Shown: in pieces, positions 23,412 to 30,083 of the stretch
How the letters are laid out: every line of letters begins with the position of its first letter
How positions within the stretch are numbered: position 1 is the stretch's first letter
Position numbers and translations under genes: made by a program
From: Gammaproteobacteria bacterium
GTDB taxonomy: Bacteria; Pseudomonadota; Gammaproteobacteria; 21-64-14
DNA length: 64,000 bases
Reading direction: 5' to 3'
NCBI GenBank assembly: GCA_027013145.1
Contig: JALUXX010000024.1
Location: 1 to 64,000, forward strand
Notes under the pieces: generated by a model
Told to the model about the DNA's origin: nothing
Database searches by the model: none
The model's input: the letters and a program-made list of their open reading frames with translations, nothing else

Positions 23412-24451
23412 GGCCCGGCGCAGTCCGGCGGCCGGCCGACGCTGCCCGGCGCCGGGTGCAGCGGGATCACCACGGTGGCCGGCATGCCCAGCCGCAGCTC
23501 GCCCTGCGGATTGCAGGCGTAGACGCGGAGCTGGTAGACGAGGCGCGTGCGTACGTCCGGTGTCTCCACCGCCTTGGGGGTGAACTCCGCCGTCGGGGAG
23601 ATGTAACCGATCCAGCCGCGGTAGCGCTTGCCGGGGAAGCTGTCGGTGGTGATCCAGGCGGGCATGCCCTCGCGCACCCGGCCGAGGTCCGGCTCGGGGA
23701 CGTAGGCGCGCACCCACACCGGGTTGGTGAGTGCCAGGGTGTAGGCGGGCCGTTGCGGCGAGGCCATGTCCCCGGGCTCGAGGATGCGGTCCTGGATGAT
23801 CCCGTCGGCGGGCGCGTACAGTTCGGCGTCGGCGAGCCGGCGGTGGGCGAGCGCCAGGGCGGCCGCGTCGGCCTGCAGGGTCGCGCGCGCGGCGGCGATG
23901 TCCTGCTTGCGCGGGCCGGCCAGCACCAGGGAGAGGGTCGCGCGCGCCGCCTTCAGGCGCGCGCGCGCCGCGTCCGCGGCCGCCGTCGCGTCGTCGGCGA
24001 CCGCCTGCGGGACCAGCTTGCGCCGCGCGAGGTCGCGCTGGCGCCGCTCGTTGAGCGCCGCGTTGTGCGCCTCCGCCGCGGCGGCGGCCACGTCGGCGCG
24101 GGCCTTGCGGATCTCCTGCGGGCGGCTGCCGGCCAGCAGCCGCGCGAGGACCTGGCGCTGGGCGGCGACGCGTGCGCGTGCCTCGTCGTACGCGGCCTTG
24201 AGACGCCGCCTGTCGAGGCGTGCCAGCAGCTCGCCGGCCTTCACGCGGGCGCCCTCGTGCGCGTACATCGCGGTGATGCGCTCGTTGTCGTTGAAGGCGA
24301 CCTCGACCTGGCGGATGTCGACGTTACCGTAGAGGGTGAGATCGCCGGAGGCGGTGCCGGATCGTTGCGATTGCCACCACCAGGCGCCGAAACCCGCGGC
24401 GGCGGCGATGACCAGCAGCAGGACGATCCGTATCTTCTTATTGGCTGTCAT
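23408..24451 (-). CDS. HlyD family membrane fusion protein (YbhG-like)
   Basis: A 347-residue periplasmic adaptor with one N-terminal membrane segment (IRIVLLLVIAAAAGFGAWWW). Then GNVDIRQVEVAFNDNERI (lipoyl half), a long coiled hairpin (about residues 75-200) and LYAPADGIIQDRILEPGDMASPQ. It matches YbhG, which connects the YbhFSR pump to TolC. First gene of the ABC operon; ATG 24451 has an AAGGGG/GAGG site. The TetR regulator (CecR/YbiH) that precedes the E. coli operon is absent here. Confidence 0.9.
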   Translation of the reverse strand: MTANKKIRIVLLLVIAAAAGFGAWWWQSQRSGTASGDLTLYGNVDIRQVEVAFNDNERITAMYAHEGARVKAGELLARLDRRRLKAAYDEARARVAAQRQVLARLLAGSRPQEIRKARADVAAAAAEAHNAALNERRQRDLARRKLVPQAVADDATAAADAARARLKAARATLSLVLAGPRKQDIAAARATLQADAAALALAHRRLADAELYAPADGIIQDRILEPGDMASPQRPAYTLALTNPVWVRAYVPEPDLGRVREGMPAWITTDSFPGKRYRGWIGYISPTAEFTPKAVETPDVRTRLVYQLRVYACNPQGELRLGMPATVVIPLHPAPGSVGRPPDCAGP

Positions 24452-24570
24452 ACCTCGAACCCCTTCAGGCGTCGCGGGACCTCTCGCGCCGCAGCCATGC
24501 AGGCGGCGCGGGAACACTTCGCGCCCCGCGCGCACACCGTTCCTGAGGCTTGCGGAACCGCCCGGTGCCC

Positions 24571-24661
24571 GCAGCCCGGATGAAGCGAAGCGGAATCCGG
24601 GGGTGGAACTTCTTCCGGCACCGTGATTTTCCGGATTGCGGCCTTCGGACCGCATCCGGGC
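24571..24661. repeat. Intergenic palindromic repeat, family A (copy 2)
   Basis: Begins GCAGCCCGGATGAAGCGAAG, contains GGAATCCGGG and CCGGATTGCGGCCTTCGG, and ends CGCATCCGGGC. The outer arms GCCCGGATG / CATCCGGGC are perfect inverts. Same family as 104-192 and the two copies near 35.4 kb, but with a diverged interior. It lies in the 322-bp gap between the ybhG-like gene and the DsbG-like gene, which otherwise shows nothing recognisable. Confidence 0.7.
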
Positions 24662-24773
24662 GACGGGATGCCGTCGACCCCGTACGCCGGCTCTATTAAA
24701 CGCCCGATCGGCGCGCGGTCAAGCGGGTGCGATCAAGTTTCCCGCCGATCCTTTCGGCCCGGCGGGCGCAGCG

Positions 24774-25616
24774 TCAGCCGCCCGCGGCGCAGTGCCCGCC
24801 ACGGAACGGCGCGATGGTCTTCGTCATCTGCGTCATGGCGTCCGGCGGCAGCCCCTGCAGCAGTACGGGGCTGCCCTTGCGGCTGCAGTAGACGAGCGTG
24901 GGCGTGGCGACCTGCCCGCTCTTTGCGAGCAGTTCGGTGTTCGCCTTCACCTTGGCTGCGACGGCCGGGTCCGGATCCTTGGCGGGGGCGATCCCGCCCT
25001 CCTCGGTGGAGGTGTCGAAGTCTTTTTCGTTCTTCGCCAGCGCCGCGGCCGGATCGGCGGCGGCGAGCAGCGCCACGGCCTTGGCGGGGCTGCTGGGCTT
25101 GAGGAAGGCCACCGGGACGAAGCGTACGCGGACCCGGCCGGCGTTCACCAGCGGCATGACTTCCTGATAGAACTTGTGACAGTAGATGCAGTTCGGGTCG
25201 ATGTACGCGGTGAGCAGCGGGCCCTTGGTACCCACGGTGAAGCCGGCCGCCCGGGTGCTCGCGACGGCGAACTTCTCGGCCGGGATCGGCTTGGGGATCA
25301 GGCCCAGCTTCTCCATCGCGGCGCGGGTCTCATTGGCCCCTTCCGGCCCGATCAGGCTGCCGATGAGCAGGTGGCGCCCGTCGGAGGTGAGCCAGCCGAC
25401 CATGCGGCGGCCCTGGATCTTGATGAGCACCCCGGTCAGCCCCGAGGGGCCCGCGAAGACCTTCTCGGCCTCGGCGCGTCCGTGACTGATGCGGGCGATG
25501 TCGGCGCGGACCTTCTTCAGCGACGGTGCCGTCGCGGCGGATGCGGACCACGCCGCCGGGGCGACCGTCAGCGAGGTGCACAGCAGTGAAAGAGCGGCGA
25601 GGCGGGAGAGGTTCAT
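24774..25616 (-). CDS. DsbC/DsbG-like periplasmic thiol:disulfide protein
   Basis: A 280-residue exported protein. A signal peptide ending near AWSASA is followed by an N-terminal dimerisation-type domain (LTGVLIKIQGRRMVGWLTSDGRHLLIGSL, about 58-90) and a thioredoxin domain with active site Cys143-Ile-Tyr-Cys146 in DPNCIYCHKFYQ, a long helical insert and the cis-Pro loop ATPTLVY. DsbG has CPYC and DsbC CGYC; CIYC is unusual. It probably reduces or isomerises cysteines in periplasmic proteins. ATG 25616 has CAGGAA upstream. No dsbD neighbour is present. Confidence 0.88.
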   Translation of the reverse strand: MNLSRLAALSLLCTSLTVAPAAWSASAATAPSLKKVRADIARISHGRAEAEKVFAGPSGLTGVLIKIQGRRMVGWLTSDGRHLLIGSLIGPEGANETRAAMEKLGLIPKPIPAEKFAVASTRAAGFTVGTKGPLLTAYIDPNCIYCHKFYQEVMPLVNAGRVRVRFVPVAFLKPSSPAKAVALLAAADPAAALAKNEKDFDTSTEEGGIAPAKDPDPAVAAKVKANTELLAKSGQVATPTLVYCSRKGSPVLLQGLPPDAMTQMTKTIAPFRGGHCAAGG

Positions 25617-25811
25617 GGCTACGTTCCTGGTCGCATTTCGTGGGAATGGACGGGCTCGCCACGGCGCTCCCGCGAGGATCGGACGCGCGCCATTGTACCC
25701 GGGCCGCGGGCCTGCGGACCACCGCAGCGGTGAACCTTCCCCCGGTGATCGGGTCAGTACAGGGACGTTTCGGGCGCCGATCGCCCGGCTCGCGTCCGGA
25801 AGGGGAGGTCC

Positions 25812-26156
25812 GTGATCGCCGGTGCCCTGATGCTGTTCGCCGTCGCCGCACTCCTCGGCGGGGTGCTCGCGGGTCGCGTCCTGCGGCGCCGCCCCGTCCC
25901 CGCGGCGGCGGCGTTCACCCACCTGGGGATCGCCGCGGCCGGTCTGGCGGCGCTGTCCGCCGCCGTCGCCTCCGGCGGCGATTCGATGATCCTCAACGAC
26001 GCCCTCGCCTTGTTCGCGCTGACCGCCGCCGGCGGCCTGCTGCTGCTCGGGTTCCGCCTGGGACGGCGCCCGATCCCGGCCCCGTTCGTCGTCCTGCACG
26101 CCGCGCTCGCCGTGATCTCGGTGCTGGTGCTGGCGGCGGCCTGGTACGGGACCTGA
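25812..26156 (+). CDS. Small integral membrane protein, unknown function
   Basis: A 114-residue hydrophobic protein with four predicted transmembrane helices (MIAGALMLFAVAALLGGVLA; AAAAFTHLGIAAAGLAALSA; ALALFALTAAGGLLLLGFRL; FVVLHAALAVISVLVLAAAW) joined by short Arg/Pro loops (RVLRRRPVP, RLGRRPIPAP). The two halves look alike (each ends in an RRRPVP/RRPIPAP-like loop then a His-containing helix), so an internal duplication is possible. GTG start at 25812 with AGGGGAGG upstream. I do not recognise the family. Confidence 0.72.
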   Translation: MIAGALMLFAVAALLGGVLAGRVLRRRPVPAAAAFTHLGIAAAGLAALSAAVASGGDSMILNDALALFALTAAGGLLLLGFRLGRRPIPAPFVVLHAALAVISVLVLAAAWYGT

Positions 26157-26256
26157 ACCGGTAGCGGTACTGCGGTCAGCTCGTGCGCCCGCGGCCGCGC
26201 GAACGTGGCCGATCCCGCCTTCGTCCCCGCCGCCGCGGCGGCCCGGGTCCGCACGC

Positions 26257-27273
26257 TCAGCCCAGGGTCAGCACCACGCGGAAGCGGGCGCGATTTTCGA
26301 TCATGCGCGCGTACGCGGCCTCGACCTCGTCGAGCCGGAAGGTCTCGATCATCGGGCGCACGCCCGTCAGGGCGCTGAAGCGCAGGGTGTCCTCCGAATC
26401 CCGGGCGGTCCCCGACGGCCATCCCTGCAGGCGGTGCCGCCCGCGGATGAGCTGGAGCGGGGTGATCCTGATCGGCTCCTGATCCACGCCGACCACGATC
26501 AGCGCCCCGTTGCGCCCGAGGCCGTCGATCACGCCGGTGACGGCGTCGCTCGCGGGGGCGGTGGCGAGGATCACGCGCGCGCCGCCCAGCGCCTGCAGCG
26601 CGGCGGCCGGATCGGTCGCGGCGGTGTCGATGTACTCGTGCGCGCCGAGTTCCTCGGCGAGCGCGCGCTTGCCCGGTCCGTGGGAGAGCGCGACGGTACG
26701 CAGCCCCATGCGGCGCGCGAACTGCACGGCCAGGTGCCCGAGGCCGCCGAGTCCCTGCACGGCGACCAGGTCGCCGGGGCGTGCGCCGCCGTGGCGCAGG
26801 GCGTTGTAGGTGGTGATACCGGCGCACAGCAGCGGCGCCGCCTCCACCGCCTGGAGTTCGTCGGGGATCGCGGCGAGCGCCTCCGCCGGCACGCACGCAT
26901 ACTCCGCATAGCCGCCGTCGAAATGGATCCCGGTCACGCGTTCGTGCGCGCAGTTGACGAAGTCGCCGTCGCGGCACGCGCCGCAGTGGAAGCAGTGCCC
27001 GCCGTGCCAGCCCACCCCCACGCGGCGGCCGGGTTCCCAGCCCTGCACCCCGGGGCCGACGGCGTCGACCACGCCGGCGATCTCGTGGCCGGGCACGCGC
27101 GGGTATTCGATCCCCGGATACAGGCCTTCCTTGACGAAGACGTCGCTGTGGCAGATCCCGCAGGCCTCGACGCGCACGCGCACCTCGCCGGCGGCGGGTT
27201 CCGGGATCGGGCGTTCCACCAGTTCGAAGGCGCCGCCGGGTTGCGGCACCTGGGCGGCCTTCATCGTTGCCAT
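26257..27273 (-). CDS. Zinc-dependent alcohol dehydrogenase
   Basis: A 338-residue medium-chain dehydrogenase that interconverts alcohols and aldehydes with NAD(P). Catalytic zinc ligands Cys41 (CGICHSD) and His63 (PGHEIAG); structural zinc ligands Cys94, Cys97, Cys100 and Cys108 in HCFHCGACRDGDFVNC. The nucleotide-binding loop is VQGLGGLGHLAVQFA. All are intact. Most like the cinnamyl/benzyl-type ADHs. ATG 27273. It follows the SDR gene on the same strand after 103 bp. Confidence 0.92.
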   Translation of the reverse strand: MATMKAAQVPQPGGAFELVERPIPEPAAGEVRVRVEACGICHSDVFVKEGLYPGIEYPRVPGHEIAGVVDAVGPGVQGWEPGRRVGVGWHGGHCFHCGACRDGDFVNCAHERVTGIHFDGGYAEYACVPAEALAAIPDELQAVEAAPLLCAGITTYNALRHGGARPGDLVAVQGLGGLGHLAVQFARRMGLRTVALSHGPGKRALAEELGAHEYIDTAATDPAAALQALGGARVILATAPASDAVTGVIDGLGRNGALIVVGVDQEPIRITPLQLIRGRHRLQGWPSGTARDSEDTLRFSALTGVRPMIETFRLDEVEAAYARMIENRARFRVVLTLG

Positions 27274-27376
27274 GGTGCGTTCCCTCCGGCCCGCACCGCG
27301 GCCGGCCGGGGCGGGCGTGACAGTCCGGTTCGCGCGGCGTGCGTCCGCCGGCGGGCGCACGCCGTCGGCGGAAAGT

Positions 27377-28063
27377 CTACCAGGGCAGTTCGGCTCCGTC
27401 GTAGTTGAGGAAGCGGCCGGAAAGCTCGTCGTCTCCGGCGTCGATCAGGCGGCGCAGGCCGACGACGCTCTCCTGCGGCGTGATCAGCGCGCCGGGCCCG
27501 CCCATGTCGGTCTTCACCCATCCCGGGTGCAGGATGAGGACGCGGATCCCGCGCGGGCGCAGGTCGATCGACAGGCTCTTCAATACGGCGTTGAGTGCCG
27601 CCTTGCTCGACCGGTACAGATAGGCGCCGCCGCTGCCGTTGTCGGCCATCGAACCCATGAGGCTCGTCAGGGCCGCGAAGACCGGGCGCGGTGCGCGCGC
27701 GAGGGTGTCGGCGAAGCGTTCGGCCAGTCGCGCCGCGGCCATGGTGTTGACCCGGAAGGCGTGCGCCCAGGCGTCGTAGTCGAGCCGGCCGAGGCCGCGC
27801 TCCGGGGTGTCGCCGTAGACGCCGGCGTTGCTCACGAGCACGTCGAGCGGCTCGCCGGCGAGATCGTCCGCGAGCGCGTCGATCTGCGCGTGATCGGCGA
27901 CGTCGAGCCGGTGGAGCCGTACCTCCCCCGCGACCGCGCGCAGGGCGTCGGCGCGTTCCGGATGCCGGCAGCCGGCATGCACGCGCCAGCCCGCGGCCGC
28001 GTACTGGCGGGCGAACTCCAGGCCCAGACCGCGGTTGGCGCCGGTGATCAGTACCGTGGACAT
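27377..28063 (-). CDS. Short-chain dehydrogenase/reductase
   Basis: A 228-residue Rossmann-fold oxidoreductase. Seen: cofactor loop TGANRGLG (residues 7-14), NAGVYG, the catalytic Ser in LTSLMGSM, and the Tyr-x3-Lys motif in YLYRSSKAALNAV, followed by HPGWVKTDMGG. It resembles the C-factor/carbonyl-reductase-like SDRs, with the short length typical for that group. The substrate cannot be deduced. ATG 28063. The upstream gap to soeC contains two family-B repeats. Confidence 0.9.
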   Translation of the reverse strand: MSTVLITGANRGLGLEFARQYAAAGWRVHAGCRHPERADALRAVAGEVRLHRLDVADHAQIDALADDLAGEPLDVLVSNAGVYGDTPERGLGRLDYDAWAHAFRVNTMAAARLAERFADTLARAPRPVFAALTSLMGSMADNGSGGAYLYRSSKAALNAVLKSLSIDLRPRGIRVLILHPGWVKTDMGGPGALITPQESVVGLRRLIDAGDDELSGRFLNYDGAELPW

Positions 28064-28107
28064 GGAAACCTCCAGCGGGCGGTTGTTCCGCCGATGTCGG
28101 CGATTTC

Positions 28108-28194
28108 GTAGGGCCGGGCTTGCCCGGCCGGGACCGTCGATCGCATCGATGGCGTTCGCATCCGGCGACGTCGGCGGGCCGAGGCCCGCCCTAC
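28108..28194. repeat. Intergenic palindromic repeat, family B (copy 2)
   Basis: Starts GTAGGGCCGGGCTTGCCCGG and ends GGCGGGCCGAGGCCCGCCC-TAC, with inverted GTAGGG/CCCTAC ends enclosing two GC hairpins. Nearly the same as the copy at 9398-9483 and followed after 29 bp by another copy. Confidence 0.75.
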
Positions 28195-28223
28195 GGGTGC
28201 CCGGATCGGCGCCAGGAGATACC

Positions 28224-28316
28224 GTAGGGCCGGGCTTGCCCGGCCGGGACCGGTGATCGCATCGACGCCGTTCGGATCCGCGCCGCCGGCGGGCCGACGC
28301 CGCGCGCGGCGCCTAC
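28224..28316. repeat. Intergenic palindromic repeat, family B (copy 3)
   Basis: The first 25 bases are identical to copy 2 (GTAGGGCCGGGCTTGCCCGG onward); the far half is diverged (GGCGGGCCGACGCCGCGCGC) but still ends in GCCTAC. That CTA, read on the minus strand, is the TAG stop codon of soeC, so the repeat runs into the gene end. Confidence 0.65.
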
Positions 28317-29290
28317 GCCGCCTGATAATACAGATTCTGCGGATGCTGCGCCTGGGCGAAGAACACCCAGCGCTCGACGACGAGACCGGCGTACTGCACG
28401 AGGAAGGCCGCCGCGAGCCAGCCCGCCCCGCCGCGCGTGAGGCCGACACCGAGCAGCGCGGCGGGTACGGCGAAGACCAGCAGCAGAAAGACCCACTGCG
28501 CCGTCGTCACCAGGCGCGCGGGGCGCCCGTGGAAGAACTCGCGGGTGTTGAACGAACCGCCCATCGCCCCCTGCGAGATCTGCCGGATGCGGGAGTGGCG
28601 CACGCCGATGGCACTCTGCAGCGTCGACTTGTGCCGCAGGCGGGCGTTGCGGATCAACGACGAGACCCGCGCGAGGAAGGCGAGCGCGAGGAGGATCAAG
28701 GCCCAGCCGCCGAAGAACCGGGTCAGTCCGCGGCCGGTCCAGGCGGCGAACGCCGTCGCCAGCGTGAATCCGGAAGCGGTCCCGAGCAGCAGGAAGTTGA
28801 TCACCGTGAGCGGACTCGCCCACTCCTGCAGGAAGCGCAGGCAGGCGTAGATCATGCCCGTGCACAGGAACAGCGTCAGGCACAGGACGACGCCGACGGC
28901 GCCGACCGCGGCGGTCAGGTGGAAGGCGGTACCGCCCCCGAGCACGGCGATCACCGGGTTCCATCCGAAGAAATGGAGCGCACCGTAGACCGTCACCGCG
29001 CCCATGAAAGCGGGCAGGGCGATGACCTCGCGCGAGAGCCAGGAGGTGCGCCAGCGCGCGGCGGAGCGCCACGCGCGCTCGGGATGGCCGAGGTGGAAGA
29101 AGGAGGCCAACAGGCCGCCCGCCAGCAAAACCAGCGCAAGCAGCGCGCCGATTCCGAAATAGACCGGGTCGTCCTGGGCCGGAAGGAGTCCGAGCGCGGC
29201 GTAGAGCTCGCTGGTATAGAGGGCGAGAAACAGGCCCTGACCCGCGCCGATCAGGGTCGTGAGGAAGATGACGGAGAAGGCCGGATGCAT
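28313..29290 (-). CDS. soeC: Membrane anchor subunit of SoeABC sulfite dehydrogenase (DmsC/NrfD-like)
   Basis: A 325-residue protein with about eight transmembrane helices of the DmsC family. Seen: FSVIFLTTLIGAGQGLFLAL, the LGHPERAWRS loop and FINGRE-like GGSFNTREFFHGRP. It anchors the molybdo and iron-sulfur subunits to the cytoplasmic membrane and passes electrons to quinone. Size matches the SoeC of purple sulfur bacteria. ATG 29290, 54 bp after soeB. Assignment depends on the catalytic subunit; DMSO or polysulfide reductase anchors look similar. Confidence 0.8.
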   Translation of the reverse strand: MHPAFSVIFLTTLIGAGQGLFLALYTSELYAALGLLPAQDDPVYFGIGALLALVLLAGGLLASFFHLGHPERAWRSAARWRTSWLSREVIALPAFMGAVTVYGALHFFGWNPVIAVLGGGTAFHLTAAVGAVGVVLCLTLFLCTGMIYACLRFLQEWASPLTVINFLLLGTASGFTLATAFAAWTGRGLTRFFGGWALILLALAFLARVSSLIRNARLRHKSTLQSAIGVRHSRIRQISQGAMGGSFNTREFFHGRPARLVTTAQWVFLLLVFAVPAALLGVGLTRGGAGWLAAAFLVQYAGLVVERWVFFAQAQHPQNLYYQAA

Positions 29291-29344
29291 CGATGCGATT
29301 CCTCGGTCCGGGGGGCGATACGGGCGGCGCGCGGGTGCCGGGGG

Positions 29345-30076
29345 CTACCAGCTCGTGACGTCGTCGAGCGCGGGCTCGTCGAGCGCCGGCATCGGAAGCT
29401 GCCGCTCCTTCTTCAACGGGTTGTCCGCACGCACGAGCTGGTCGGGCTGGATCCGGTGGGTGGTGCGGCGCGGCGGCAAATAATGGTTGGCCGGCCGTGT
29501 GCCCCACTCGGGCATCAGGGTGTAGCCGCCCTGCTCGCGGATGAGGTGCGAGACCTCGGACTCCGGGTCGTGTACGTCGCCGAACAGGCGCGCGTTCGTC
29601 GGGCAGGCGAGCACGCAGGCGGGCTTGCGCTCGGCGGCGGGCAGGGTCTCGTCGTAGATGCGGTCGACGCACAGCGTGCACTTGGTCATCACCCGGCGGT
29701 CCTCGTCGAGTTCGCGCACGCCGTAGGGGCAGGCCCACGAACAGTACTTGCAGCCGATGCACTTGTCGTAGTCGACCAGGACGATGCCGTCCTCGGGGCG
29801 CTTGTAGCTCGCCCCGGTCGGACACACCGGCACGCACGGCGGCTCCTCGCAGTGCAGGCAGGACTTCGGAAAGTGGACGGTCTGGGTGTTCGGGTAGCTC
29901 CCGATCTCGAAGGTCTGCACGCGGTTGAAGAAGGTGCCGCTGGGATCGGCCCCGTAGGGGTTGAGGTCGACCAGCGGGCCGGCGCTGCCGGAGGTGTTCC
30001 ACTCCTTGCAGCTCGTCACGCAGGCGCTGCAGCCGACGCAGACGTTGAGATCGATGATCAGGGCGAGCTGGGTCAC
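29345..30076 (-). CDS. soeB: Iron-sulfur subunit of SoeABC sulfite dehydrogenase
   Basis: A 243-residue ferredoxin-like protein with four [4Fe-4S] motifs: CVGCSACVTSC (from Cys13), CLHCEEPPCVPVC, CIGCKYCSWAC and the split CTLC...ACVLAC. No signal peptide, so it is cytoplasmic. It carries electrons between the molybdenum subunit and the membrane anchor. Eight bases separate it from soeA. Length agrees with SoeB; the same architecture occurs in DmsB and PsrB, so naming follows the whole operon. Confidence 0.85.
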   Translation of the reverse strand: MTQLALIIDLNVCVGCSACVTSCKEWNTSGSAGPLVDLNPYGADPSGTFFNRVQTFEIGSYPNTQTVHFPKSCLHCEEPPCVPVCPTGASYKRPEDGIVLVDYDKCIGCKYCSWACPYGVRELDEDRRVMTKCTLCVDRIYDETLPAAERKPACVLACPTNARLFGDVHDPESEVSHLIREQGGYTLMPEWGTRPANHYLPPRRTTHRIQPDQLVRADNPLKKERQLPMPALDEPALDDVTSW

Positions 30077-30083
30077 GGCGGTG

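Noticed and set aside
28108-28316. Possible CRISPR array or tandem repeat
   Set aside because: Only two copies, 29 bp apart, of an inverted-end 87-93 bp element; no regular short spacers and no cas genes.
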